From the NCBI GenBank assembly GCA_018402075.1, contig JAGYJP010000023.1, positions 1 to 16,056 of the forward strand: a DNA stretch of 16,056 bases, in the 5' to 3' direction. Below, one piece after another: positions 1-7,894 of this stretch. The position numbers and the translations under genes were made by a program. Within the stretch, counting starts at the first letter, position 1; each line of letters opens with the position of its first letter. This stretch comes from Candidatus Nanopelagicales bacterium. GTDB taxonomy: Bacteria; Actinomycetota; Actinomycetes; S36-B12. Under the pieces are notes generated by a model. That model did no database searches, was not told where the DNA came from, and saw nothing but the letters and a program-made list of their open reading frames with translations.

Positions 1-156
1 ACGCTTTGCTCACCCTGTTCATCCTGTTGCTTGTAAAGCGTTTCTTGGCAATACGTGCAGGCGTCGCGCTACTACGAATTCGCGTCCGAGGGCACCGCGC
101 TTACCAGGCGGTGCAGTGTGGGATAGAATTATGCGATTGCACCACATCCATGACGG
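1..156. other. No recognisable gene
   Basis: Open frames here are short and match nothing I know. A hydrophobic stretch (LTLFILLLVKRFLAI) is readable on the plus strand at 6-50 but has no supporting context. The tract AGGCGGTGCAGTGTGGG near 108-124 faintly resembles the junction motif seen at 5884, 6863 and 7481, in the expected place downstream of the first precursor copy, but it is too weak to call. Confidence 0.4.
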
Positions 157-174
157 GTGGGTTAGCCAACCCAC
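157..174 (-). terminator. Hairpin after precursor copy A
   Basis: GTGGGTT-AGCC-AACCCAC forms a 7-bp perfect stem with a 4-base loop. It lies about 20 bases past the reconstructed stop of the minus-strand precursor at 197. Related hairpins sit at the same place after copies C (5941-5952) and E (7527-7543). There is no T-run, so a factor-independent terminator is an inference; the repeated position is what supports a role in ending or stabilising the precursor transcript. Confidence 0.45.
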
Positions 175-196
175 GCCCACTCACGGACTATCTACG

Positions 197-337
197 TCAA
201 ACAACATCGCATGGATAAATGGACCAGACGTACCCGGCAACGACTTCGAGAACGTCGTCGCTGGGTCAACATCAGGGTCGCGTAAGGGCCGGTACGGTGA
301 TGTGGGGCAAGGCCGCTAAAAAACTTTGAGCATCCAT
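197..337 (-). pseudogene. NHLP-leader precursor peptide, copy A (internal deletion)
   Basis: The gene begins with the shared start MDAQSFLAAL (ATG at 335-337). It then jumps, through a deletion of roughly 100 bases, to the end of the leader: ITVPAL, a frameshift, DPDVDP, another frameshift, and DDVLEVVAG. The last frame continues as YVWSIYPCDVV to a TGA at 197-199, which would be its core. The LSEEQL..VSGG element of the other copies is therefore altered, and the leader middle (ARERF-ADPKAVLA) is gone. The ribosome site is degraded compared with copies B, D, E and F. By family, NHLP leaders guide modification enzymes and are cut after the Gly-Gly by a C39 exporter. This copy cannot be functional as read. 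Confidence 0.7.
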
Positions 338-425
338 AATTCATTCTTTAAGCTTTTTGGTTGCCCTCACAATACAACGCAACACACTAATTTGGGAGAA
401 GAATTCGCCCACCACTCGGTTGGTC
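338..425 (-). promoter_or_regulatory. Conserved upstream block of copy A
   Basis: Read on the minus strand, this carries GCGAATTCTTCTCCCAAATT followed by AGTGTG and an AT-rich stretch before the ATG. The same block precedes copies E (7820-7893) and F (9812-9885), which have unrelated sequence further upstream, so it is probably the promoter/5' region of the precursor genes. The purine ribosome site AAAGGAG of E and F has decayed here to AAAGAA. Confidence 0.5.
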
Positions 426-719
426 GTTCGCAGTGTCAGTGGTCGACGAAGAGCACCCGACCGTCATGCTGCGCCAGATCACGGGCCAGAAAGTCAGCCT
501 TGGCGCTGCGCCAACCCGGTTGGATCAACCACCACCTTGATCCCGCTCCGGTGCCACCCACAGAGTGGCTGTTGCAGCACCCCATCGAGTCAAGGGACGG
601 TGAGAGTGGGCAGCGTGCGTCAAACGATGCGAGCACGACGGCGTCGTTTTCGTAGCAAGCCCCGGTCGATGAGTGCGGCAAGCAGCGGGACTAGGGCCGG
701 AGGTCGCGGGCGCCGGTCG
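426..719. other. Unresolved degenerate stretch
   Basis: No continuous protein is readable. Minus-strand fragments such as SGIKVVVDPTGLAQRQ (about 550-500) and WHVPLLVDRRPRPPALVP (about 740-690) look like old coding sequence broken by frameshifts and stops. They would be either the tail of the gene at 720-1500 or a second gene in the same direction, upstream of precursor copy A. I cannot assign a family. Confidence 0.35.
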
Positions 720-1500
720 ACGAGCAGCGGGACATGCCAGGTGTCACCGGGATCCGCGCCGGTGCGAAGGCCACGATTACGTGATGAGCATTCCCTTGGC
801 GGCCGCTACAACTTCCGTCAACTTGAGCCCATACAGGATGATCAGGAGATGGACAGGCTCGCGCGGACGGTATAAGGCGGACAAAGAGGCGGTTCGGGCG
901 GCCGAGATAGATTGCCGATGGATGAGACATCGCGGATCGGTGTGAAGTCGCGCAACTTCCTCAAGTCGATCAGCCACGTCATTCCACTGAGGTCGGCGGT
1001 GACATGGCCTTGGTTGCGCAAGGCGGACGTAACCACGCACCATGGACTTCCAGTCACCGCGCCGATCCACGCGGAGGAACACGCACGGAGTCGCACTGAT
1101 GCCGTTGACGATGTCCCAGGTATGCATTTGCAGGTCGCACAGTGCATCCAGTCGGATAATCCATCCACGCGCGCGCGCACCAGCGGGCGACATGCGATGC
1201 ATTCGGGTGATCGATGGCCAGTGCGGTTTGCGCGCTGCCAGCGGGGCAGCGGAAGCCCCCTCCCCGGGCCGGGATCGTTCACCAGTCGCTCCGAAGCCGA
1301 CGACAGGACCGGTAGTGCCCGCACAAGTGGCGCCAGGGGTTGCCACGTCGCGGGTGCAATGACTTCTGACGGCGTGAGGTTGACCAGGTGGGAGGGCCAA
1401 AGGTCGCCGACGGTCAGCTCGGGTCCGACCCGTGCGCGCGTAACCTCATTGGCACATATTAAGCCGGCAGTGTTCGCACCACCGCGGACGGCGGTGAGCA
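720..1500 (-). pseudogene. Possible standalone YcaO-domain protein, decayed
   Basis: Read on the minus strand in shifting frames, three segments follow the order of a YcaO domain. LDALCDLQMHTWDIVNGISA then TPCVFLRVD (about 1150-1065) resembles the strand in which YcaO proteins read W-D-(I/V)-T-x-D-x-G-(I/V)-P. QGHVTADLSGMTWLIDL (about 1010-960) resembles the Q-S-R-L-T-x-I-S-G-x-R-D-D-L segment. LTEVVAAAK and then VIVAFAPARIPVTPGMSR (about 830-735) resembles the late V-V-D-L-x-R-x-x-I-P-V-x-R-V-V-V-P-G-L strand. YcaO proteins use ATP to cyclise Cys/Ser/Thr side chains or to modify the peptide backbone. The gene would run divergently from the cyclodehydratase at 1670 and toward precursor copy A. 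No nucleotide-binding signature is intact, and the N-terminal half (1130-1640) is not convincingly alignable. Confidence 0.4.
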
Positions 1501-1669
1501 CTGATCAGATGCTTGAGGAAGTCTTTGAGTTTTATGGGCGTCTCTTCGTTGGCAATTCCTTGGCGGGCTAGGGCCGCGGGACGCCTGCGGCGGGGTTCGT
1601 TACCCGCCGTGATGGGGTTGCGATAAATCTCCAACGGGTGCCGTCGAGGTTCGGCTTACACTGTGGGGC

Positions 1670-3812
1670 ATGGCTAACCTATCTCCCGCTCATATGGCGC
1701 CCCGATCGCGTGGCGCATTGTCCGAAACGATTCGGGCGATGTGTGGCTGTTCGGCGGTCCCCATCCGATTCGATTGACTGGTCGGTTCGCCGCGCCCCGG
1801 TGGCGCAAACGATCCGATGGTGGACGGACGATGAACCAGGTGAGTCGAGTTTGCCGCGATCAGTGGTCTGCTCACGGCCGGACGGGCTAACGCGGTCCTC
1901 TTCAGTGGCTCGCTGCCGGACATGTTGTCACCCGTTCGAACTGCTGGGGTCCGCTCGGATTCGGGTACTCGGCGATAACGAGCCTGAAGTAAAAGGGCCT
2001 GCGACAAGCCCTCGGGCAACCCGGAGCAGGTGAGTGGTCCTTGACAGTGCAGATCCAGCCCGGATCTGACGGTGGCCATGCCTAGATGATCTCCTCAGCG
2101 TGGCTGACCATGTGTGGACCAGGGGCACTGGCTCCCTGTGCGGATGCGCACTGATGAAGTGCTCGTCCGGACCGATGCTCGGCCCGGGCTACGGATGCGC
2201 AAACTGCTTTGTTGCCCCGGCATGAAAGCCGACGTTCTGTAGACCTGATGAGTGCCGTCTCGCCGGCCTCGATCCGGCCTCCGGTGTCACAGAACCTGCA
2301 CCCGCGGCACCCGCCCTCGCCGCAGGCATGATCCACCCTCCGGTAGCCGGAGGGGCGCGACTTGGGAAACCTCTGCTGTAGAGAATGATTGCCGCAGCAT
2401 TAACCCGGTCCAGTTTGGAATCAGCGCCGACATGCGCTCGCTGCCGGTGCCGTGCTGCGTCACCTGCGATCAGGAGAATTCCACTGTCGATCTTGGACGT
2501 GATCTCGATCGGCAGATGATCTTCCAACGACGGTGGAGGGTTGCGCACCGTCAGACCTGAGACGACGTGGCAGTCGACGAGCACCTCGTGAGCGACGTGC
2601 TCGGAATCGTCCGGAGGTGTGCATCGCCGGTGATCCCTCACTACGAGTCCACCGCGCCGGTCTGAATCCCGCCTGGGTGACCGGCAGACTGCCCTGACGG
2701 CCTACGCGCCTCCCTTCGGCAAAGTGCCATGGGCAAAGGGCTCACGGATCGCGAGTTCGCGGGCCGGTGCGCTCGCGGAGGCACTAGAACGCCAATCGAT
2801 GATGATCCTGGCAGGGAGATGAGACCGTGCCAGGTTGCACGCATGGATGAACTCAGTGTGCGATTCATCCTCAGGACATTCAGCTATATAGCGCTGCACA
2901 GATTGCTGCCGCAAAGGCATGACGGTTCGCCCACTCATCGCTTCCACTACGTGCCGCAGACCTTCAAGGTGGATCAAAGAGAACACGCCTGGTCAGCAGG
3001 TGCGGGGTATCGCCGATGATCGGCGGCCTGGATCCCTTCAGCTATTGCCTACGGTGTCCCGCAGACCGGTCCTGGATCGCTACGCGGGTGCAGCAACGGT
3101 GTGGCCGCGGAAATTCGATCGACGAGGCCCTGCAAGGGCTCCTCGAGCTCGTGGAAAGGGACTCGGTCGCCCTGTGGGTGGTATTCCATGCGCGCATCGG
3201 CCGGGCATCGACCTCGACGCAATCGATGATCCCCGCGTGCGGCTGCTATAGCGCCCCTGCGCGCCCGAAAAGGGTCGCGAAGCCTGGGTACTCGATATTA
3301 CCTCCGACCTCGGCATCCCCGCAATGGCCGCGTTTACTTCATCCGAAGGGGCCAGGTGCTCATGGGTTCATTGCACATGTCGACCCGGCCATCGCCGTTG
3401 TGCGCGCACTAACCGAGGTTTGCCAAAGTGAATCGGGGATCTCCGGATTGGAGCGGCGGGAGAGTACGCCCGAAGGTGTGCCCGAGATTGAGGGTGGTGG
3501 CTCGCCGCGGTGACTACCGCCACCGATCCCTTGTTGACACCCACGGGTCAGTTCCTTTGCCAGTGCAGCACGCTGAATCTTCACGAGTCCCTTGATGCCG
3601 TCTTGGTCCACTTTCAAAGGCGGGTCTTGGGCTTGGTGGATGGACCTCACCCAGTGACATCGGCCTTCCCGTTGTCCGCACTGTCGTGCCGGGTCTGCGC
3701 CACTTCTGGAACCGCTTCGCCCCTGGTCGCCTCTACAATGTGCGGTGTCACTCGCGTGGGTCCCCGATGGCTGGTGAGGACGACGTCAATCCCGCGCTGG
3801 GTATTCATGTGA
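1670..3812 (+). pseudogene. TOMM cyclodehydratase fusion: leader-binding/E1-like domain plus SagD-like YcaO
   Basis: About 2.1 kb is covered by one protein scattered over all three plus frames. In order: WRIVRNDSGDVWLFGGPHP (near 1700-1765), a leader-binding (RRE/PqqD-like) start; NAVLFSGSLPDML then RIRVLGDNEPE (about 1890-1995), a Rossmann-like E1 core; WLPVRMRTDEVLV then GPMLGPG (about 2130-2190); a Cys-containing CCVTCD (about 2455); GGLRTVRPE then EHLVSDVLGIVRR (about 2535-2625), the usual entry to SagD-type YcaO; GKGLTDREFA then GALAEALERQS (about 2730-2800); CAIHPQDIQLYS (about 2860); GNSIDEALQGLLELVERDSV then ALW (about 3110-3175); VLDITSDLGIP-like coding (about 3290); and a C-terminal VPGLRHFWNRFAPGRLYNV then GEDDVNPALGI (about 3685-3812). 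The family uses ATP to form thiazolines/oxazolines on Cys, Ser and Thr of a leader-guided peptide. Many frameshifts and stops make it non-functional. The ATG at 1670 is a guess that fits the first conserved segment. Confidence 0.8.
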
Positions 3813-4607
3813 TTCGTTATCAACCCGCCGCATTCTCATCGCACAGTGGGTGCTCTTGCCGACACGTGCTCGGCAGTAATGTCGTTGCGATTATTGAACT
3901 CCATACCTTGGGGTACTGTCCGATAGAGCCCCTGGGCGGAGTCGAACAGAATGACCTGCCTGAAGTGTCGCAGTATCACGAGTGTTCGGGATTTACAAAA
4001 AATGTTCGGATAAAAAGAATCCGTCCGGCTCATTTCTAGCTGACGTGATTAACCAAACTGCAGTCGCCGCGATGCTCGAAGGGGAATCGACATATAAGTG
4101 ACACACAACCCAAATTACTTACCGATAAAACTGTGGAGATGTTTAAAGCCGGTAATCATCCCTGAGCTCCGGCCTCGTTGAATGTCTTTTTTGCGAAAGC
4201 GGCCATTCACCGTGGACGTGCGGCTACCGTTGTAAAGCAACCTTGTTCATAAAACGCGTCCCGAATCCCGGATGACCTTTCGGGGCCCGGCTCCCATGAA
4301 GTCATGCTCGAATCATATTGGGACCGTCACGCACGTAATTATGTCTTCGTTGAACTCGGGTGTTAAAATCATGTGACTCAATTATTTCACCATGCGCCGC
4401 TACCACGCAGATCTTCCCGGAGTCACGGGCCCGCTAGCGGGCTTCGGATTCGCGTGTCTTCATAGCGAGCACGCAAGGTGGTGGATGATCCCACGCACTC
4501 CTTGTAAAGGGCAGCACCATTTGCGCCAGAGGTTACAATTGTAGTACCGCCAGTTGATTTTTGATCCAAACAGCGGAGGTCACCCAAAGTGTTGGGTTTT
4601 ATCCCGC
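3813..4607. other. Long stretch without a recognisable gene
   Basis: This is more AT-rich than its surroundings, with no credible protein. A 65-residue minus-strand frame at 3836-4033 contains HFRQVILFDSAQGLYRTVPQ, which I do not recognise. The only structure I see is the perfect palindrome at 4429-4442. It lies between the end of the cyclodehydratase remnant and the stop of precursor copy B, and probably holds decayed intergenic and coding DNA. Confidence 0.4.
4429..4442. repeat. Perfect 14-base palindrome
   Basis: GCCCGCTAGCGGGC is an exact dyad. It has no following T-run and no flanking gene that would make it a clear terminator or operator. Confidence 0.5.
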
Positions 4608-4905
4608 TCAGCTAACATCAAAACGGCCTATATTTATAGTACCAACACCACCACATCCATGATTTGCACCCCAAACACCGCTGAGTTGTTCCTCGATGAG
4701 AGGTCGGCATCAGGGTCGCGTAGGCCGGGCAGGGTGATAGTGAGTTCACTGGCATCACCTTCACGTGCACTCACCGTAAACCACTCCAGTAGATCCAGCC
4801 CCCGGCTGCCAGTACTACTTTTTGGGGTCAGCAAGGAAACGTTCCCGAGCATTCGCATCCCGTCACAGCGGGGGTAAGAGCTGCTAAAAACCTTTGAGCA
4901 TCCAT
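4608..4905 (-). pseudogene. NHLP-leader precursor peptide, copy B
   Basis: This starts MDAQRFLAALTPAV (ATG 4903-4905) with a good ribosome site, AAGGAG, six bases upstream. A one-base insertion breaks the frame before ANARERFLADPK. A further frameshift leads into LDLLEWFTVSAREGDASEL then TITLPGLRDPDADLS, which is nearly full-length leader. Another shift gives EEQLSGVWG followed by a core ANHGCGGVGTINIGRFDVS and TGA at 4608-4610. The diglycine appears as Trp-Gly. The core, rich in Gly with one Cys plus Thr and Ser, is of the kind TOMM enzymes act on. The gene points away from the reverse transcriptase at 5030, with only the upstream block between them. Confidence 0.8.
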
Positions 4906-4985
4906 GCGCACTCCTTAGAAAGTTTCCTTCACGATACAGGACTACACAACAATTGGGGAAAGATGGGAGCCGGGAGTACCACCGA
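4906..4985 (-). promoter_or_regulatory. Upstream block of copy B, shared with divergent RT
   Basis: On the minus strand it reads CCCCAATTGTTGTGTAGTCC, an AT-rich tract, and then the AAGGAG ribosome site. It resembles the upstream blocks of the other copies in layout (CCCAA-TT, then ACG/ATG-rich, then AAGGAG). As the only sequence between copy B and the plus-strand RT remnant, it may have held divergent promoters. Confidence 0.4.
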
Positions 4986-5029
4986 TTTGCTTGACATCAA
5001 TCTGTAACGTTTGGCTTTGCTGGAAGGAT

Positions 5030-5880
5030 GTTTTTGATGCTCACCTATTCGGGCATGTGGTGGGCTGAAGGGCACCGTTTCGTGTCGTGGACCGCGCCCA
5101 GTATCGAAGCGATCAAGAACACCAAGGAAGCTATTGAGGTTGCGCGAGTGCCTCGGATCTCTCGCTCCTGTACCAATGTGCGGGGCCACGGTGGTGTCAA
5201 ACGCGGTGTCGTGTTCGTGCACGCGCCCGCTTGCGGGCTTTACCTTTCATCGCCCGATTTGATATTCGCTCGTACTACGAACGATGGATCACTCGGTCCT
5301 GAATCGGATCATCACAGATGCACTAGTGCCACCGAAACTCGTCTCGGTTGTGCAGGAATACCTCGCGGTACCTGATGTGGCGCTCCACGGTCGCGCGGCA
5401 TGGTCGCCACCGGCGGCAGCCTGTCTCCCCTATTGGGTGCCATCTATCTCCGCCCACTGGAGTTACAGCCATCAGACCACCGTGATCATTGCGATATCGA
5501 CTACATCCGTTACGCCGACGACTTCATCATCATGGCGCGAACCCGATTCCCTACTTCGACGAGCGATCGCGCGCATGCAGTCCAGGTCACCGACCTTCGG
5601 TTACAGGTTCATCCCGACAAAGATTTATTGGACGGGCAGAAGGGGGTGTGATTTTCTGGGATTTGTTCTGCACCCACACCGCCACCTTGAGCCCTTCACC
5701 GGTGAGCATCTCCAGCGCCGCATGTGAGCGTGCTCGTCGGCTTCATGGCACGACCGACCAGCAGCTCCGACGATCCGACGTTCATCACTGGCACCTAGTT
5801 CTTCACCAGCGGCCTTGGCCACCTCGCGACCCACCAACGAACGAAACCAGATACTGGCAACTCGTCATCGACACTGCGGT
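5030..5880 (+). pseudogene. Reverse transcriptase (group II intron-like), frameshifted
   Basis: Segments occur in RT order. TNVRGHGGVKR lies at about 5172. FDIRSYYER then MDHSVLNRIITDAL, a one-base loss apart, lies at about 5265-5320 and matches the first palm Asp strand. VVQEYLAVPDVALHG then GGSLSPLLGAIYLRPLE lies at about 5345-5460. IDYIRYADDFIIMARTRF, with the catalytic YADD, lies at about 5495-5550. RRAIARMQ, LTDLRLQVHPDK, GCDFLGFVLHPHRHLEP and a tail with RYWQLVI follow to about 5880. The family copies RNA into DNA and occurs in group II introns, DGRs, retrons and defence systems; I cannot tell which this is. At least four frameshifts inactivate it. Tails of the same gene recur at 6368-6862 and 7345-7480. 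Confidence 0.75.
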
Positions 5881-5883
5881 CTT

Positions 5884-5916
5884 GACCTACCAGGTACACC
5901 CACCTGCGTAAACCCC
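5884..5916 (+). repeat. Junction motif, copy 1 (J-C)
   Basis: GACCTACCAGGTACACCCAC followed by CTGCGTAAACCCC, directly after the RT tail. It matches the motif at 6863-6894 closely and those at 7481, 8026 (minus) and 10191 (minus) in its core ACCTA-C-GTGCACCCA. Confidence 0.6.
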
Positions 5917-5940
5917 CGCACACACACCACCATGACGGGA

Positions 5941-5952
5941 GGTTGGCCAACC
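5941..5952 (-). terminator. Hairpin after precursor copy C
   Basis: GGTTGGCCAACC is a perfect palindrome, 14 bases beyond the minus-strand stop at 5966. It corresponds in position to the hairpins after copies A and E. It has no T-run. Confidence 0.4.
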
Positions 5953-5965
5953 CGCCCACTCACCC

Positions 5966-6284
5966 CTAACTACTTCGACTGTAAATACCCATCCAATCGA
6001 ACGAATCCGAGCCCCTCCATCGCATGCTCCCACATCCGCCATGCATGCCACCAGAGACGCTATCAAGTTGTTCCTCGCTGAGGTCAGCATCAGGGTCAAA
6101 GTAGGGCCGGCAGGGTGATGGGTGAGTTCGGCAGCATCACCTTCGACGTGCACTGACCGTCGAACCACTCGGTAGATCAGCCCCGCAGTTGCCAGTACTG
6201 CTTTGGGGTCCGGCAGGGAAACGTTCGACATCCCGCATCAGTCACAGCCGGGGCAAGAGCTGCTAAAAAACTTTGAGCATCCAT
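5966..6284 (-). pseudogene. NHLP-leader precursor peptide, copy C (intact core end)
   Basis: It starts MDAQSFLAALAPAVTDAG (ATG 6282-6284), then loses frame in the leader middle: the DNA still reads ERF, ADPKAVLA, and the STVSA and GDAAEL segments across frames. The end is open and clean: DPDADLSEEQLDSVSGG, then a 26-residue core beginning MHGGCGSMRWRGSDSFDW and ending YSRSS before TAG at 5966-5968. The LSEEQLDSVSGG element fits the double-glycine rule (L at -12, E-L at -8/-7, V at -4, G-G). The core has one Cys and six Ser. The ribosome site is weakened (GGAAAA). Confidence 0.8.
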
Positions 6285-6360
6285 TAATTTTTCCACAGCA
6301 TTTAGTAGTTACCGGAACGATACACCGCGCTTCTACAAGCCATTAGGGAAGGAATCTGCC
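6285..6360 (-). promoter_or_regulatory. Upstream block of copy C
   Basis: It shares ACGATACACCGC and CCATTAGGGAAG-AATCTGC (plus-strand sense) with the block before copy D (7242-7318), so C and D form one subtype of upstream region while A, E and F form another. This fits recent tandem duplication of C and D. Confidence 0.45.
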
Positions 6361-6367
6361 TATCATA

Positions 6368-6862
6368 GTGAACACCCAACCATCATTAAGTAGGCGAAGA
6401 AAACTACCGCACCCACCAGGTAAGCGCCGCGACCGGCCTGAAAGCAATGAATATCTCGACAAATGGAGTCGGTTCGAGCCCGACCCACCCCACGATAATC
6501 CCCGATTCCCCTCTGACGGGCGTCGCGCGCCTGCACCAGTCCTCACCGACCTTCGGTTACAGGTTCATTCCGACAAAGATTTATTGGACGGGCAGAAAGG
6601 GGTGTGATTTCCTGGGATTTGTTCTGCACCCGCACCGGCACCTTGAACCCTCACCGGTGAGCATCTAGCGCTTTTTTGAACGTGCCCGTGTAGAACGTGC
6701 CCGTCGGCTTCATGAGCACGGAGCCGACCACCAGCGGCTCCACGATACGTCCATTACTGGCACCTGGTGGTTCAGCGGCCTTGCCACCTCGCGGACCCAA
6801 CCCGAAACCAGATACTGGCAACTCGTCATCGAGCCCTGATCATCATCGAGCGCTGCGGTCTT
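6368..6862 (+). pseudogene. Reverse transcriptase remnant, copy 2 (middle deleted)
   Basis: It repeats the tail of the RT at 5030-5880 almost base for base: LTDLRLQVHSDKDLLDGQ, then CDFLGFVLHPHRHLEPS, and a decayed LHERGADHQRLR-like end with RYWQLVIE in other frames. Upstream is a 6368-6520 stretch reading MNTQPSLSRRRKLPHPPGKR and YLDKWSRFEPD, not found in copy 1; it may be the true N-terminus of this RT joined to its tail by deletion of the palm, including YADD. It cannot be active. Confidence 0.65.
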
Positions 6863-6894
6863 GACCTAGCAGTGCACCCACCTGCGTAAACCCC
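6863..6894 (+). repeat. Junction motif, copy 2 (J-D)
   Basis: GACCTAGCAGTGCACCCACC followed by TGCGTAAACCCC. Nearly identical to 5884-5916, and again at the end of an RT tail and before a precursor copy. Confidence 0.6.
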
Positions 6895-6949
6895 CGCCCA
6901 CGCACGCTCCACCGCACCACCACCATGACGGGTGGGTTTACCGCACCAC

Positions 6950-7241
6950 CAACTCACTTCGTTCAAAACATTGGCTGACCTGACCCGCGAGGCATCACAA
7001 TGGCCACATCCACCCGAGACTCCGGCAGTTGTTCCTCTGCTGAGGTCAGCATCAGGGTCCAAAATAGGGCCGGCGGGTGATGGTGAGTTCGGCCATCACC
7101 TTCCGTGCGACCGTGAACCACTCCCGGTAGATCCAGCCCCGCAGTTGCCAGTACTGCTTTGGGGTCAGCAAGGAAACGTTCCCGCGCATCCGCATCAGTC
7201 ACCGCTGGAGTAAGCGCCGCTAAAAAACCTTGAGCATCCAT
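6950..7241 (-). pseudogene. NHLP-leader precursor peptide, copy D
   Basis: It has the best-preserved leader start: MDAQGFLAALTPAVTDADAR then ERFLADPKAVLATAGLDLP is open from the ATG at 7239-7241, with a GGAGG ribosome site. An insertion after LDLP breaks it, and two-base and one-base changes follow through VA..EGDGAELTIT and DPDADLS. In another frame the end reads AGVSGG followed by a core starting CGHCDASRVRSANVLNEVS. The original stop is uncertain because the DNA runs on open past the point where copy C stops. The core has a CxxC spacing, unlike the other cores except E (CANNC). Confidence 0.8.
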
Positions 7242-7318
7242 ACATCCTCCACATATTAAGTAGTTGTTAAAACGATACACCGCAATAAACCATTAGGGAA
7301 GCAATCTGCTTATCAGCG
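7242..7318 (-). promoter_or_regulatory. Upstream block of copy D
   Basis: It is homologous to 6285-6360 (AACGATACACCGC, CCATTAGGGAAGCAATCTGC in plus-strand sense). It ends in a clear GGAGG ribosome site four bases before the ATG on the minus strand. Confidence 0.5.
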
Positions 7319-7344
7319 CAGCTGTCTGACTCATATTATAGAAG

Positions 7345-7480
7345 AGAGTGATGTGATTTCCTTGGCTTTGTTCTTCACCAGTAATGCGGGGCCTTGGCCA
7401 CCTCGCGGGCCCACCAACAAATGAATCCAGATACTGGCAGCTCGTCATCGAGCCCTGATCATCATCGAAACTGCGGTCTC
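7345..7480 (+). pseudogene. Reverse transcriptase remnant, copy 3 (tail only)
   Basis: GATGTGATTTCCTTGGCTTT matches the CDFLGFVL-coding part of copies 1 and 2. It is joined by deletion to TTCACCAG..GGCCTTGGCCACC, and then to the AACCAGATACTGGCAACTCG-type end. It keeps the same order and direction as the other two copies, so it is a third, shorter repeat. Confidence 0.65.
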
Positions 7481-7510
7481 CACCTAGCGGTGCACCCTCT
7501 GACACCCGCC
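7481..7510 (+). repeat. Junction motif, copy 3 (J-E)
   Basis: CACCTAGCGGTGCACCCTCT retains the core of the motif after RT copy 3; the CTGCGTAAACC half has diverged. Confidence 0.5.
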
Positions 7511-7526
7511 CACACCACCATGGCGG

Positions 7527-7543
7527 GTGGGTTAGCCAACCAC
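7527..7543 (-). terminator. Hairpin after precursor copy E
   Basis: GGTT-AGCC-AACC with imperfect flanks. The loop and inner stem match the hairpin at 157-174. It lies about 20 bases after the stop of copy E. Confidence 0.35.
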
Positions 7544-7560
7544 GCCCACTCACCCACTAT

Positions 7561-7819
7561 CTAATGGTGACTGCAATTGTTAGCGCATCCACCGGTGACG
7601 GCGGCGAGCTGCTCCTCGCTGAGGTCGGCATCAGGGTCGAGTAGGGCCGGTACGGTGATGATCAGTTCAGCGGCGTCACCTTCACGTGCAGTCACCGTGA
7701 ACCATTCCGGCAGGTCCAGCCCCGCGGCTGCTAGTACTGCTTTGGGGTCGGCAAAACGTTCCCGCGCATCCATCCAGTCACAACGGGGGCAAGTGCCCTA
7801 AAAAACTTTGAGCATCCAT
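7561..7819 (-). pseudogene. NHLP-leader precursor peptide, copy E (nearly intact)
   Basis: From the proper ATG (7817-7819; ribosome site AAAGGAG) the frame reads MDAQSFLGHLPPL and stops, owing to two small deletions. From an internal ATG at 7771-7773 the rest is fully open for 70 residues: MDARERFADPKAVLAAAGL, DLPEWFTVTAREGDAAELI, DPDADLSEEQLAAVTGG and the core CANNCSHH. This is the standard NHLP leader layout, with LSEEQLAAVTGG fitting the C39 cleavage rule. If the internal ATG were used, the leader would lack its first ~20 residues (MDAQ-FLA-L). The upstream side is the inverted counterpart of copy F (9886-10149). Confidence 0.85.
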
Positions 7820-7893
7820 GTTTTCTCTCCTTTAAGTTTATTCGTTGTTCTCATAATAGAGACGCAACACTAATTTGGGAGGAAGAATTCGCC
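7820..7893 (-). promoter_or_regulatory. Upstream block of copy E
   Basis: On the minus strand: GCGAATTCTTCCTCCCAAAT, TAGTGTTGCGTCTCTATTATG, AGAACAA, then TAAACTTAAAGGAGAG and the ATG. The AAAGGAG site is seven bases from the start. The block is almost identical to that of copy F. TTGCG with CGAATA 17 bases on is a possible sigma-70-type pair, but this is only a guess. Confidence 0.5.
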
Positions 7894-7894
7894 T

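Noticed and set aside
912..1571. A 219-residue plus-strand open frame.
   Set aside because: Its sequence is low-complexity Arg/Ser/Thr/Pro, typical of an antisense frame in GC-rich DNA. The minus strand gives better family-like segments.
6468..6492. A tRNA 3'-half look-alike: GTCGG-TTCGAGC-CCGAC forms a perfect T-arm, followed by CCACCCC and A, suggesting an integration site.
   Set aside because: No matching acceptor 5' strand (GGGGTGG), D-arm or convincing anticodon arm lies upstream, and CCA is absent. The stretch also reads in frame as part of a protein (KWSRFEPDPPHD) leading into the RT tail. Probably chance.
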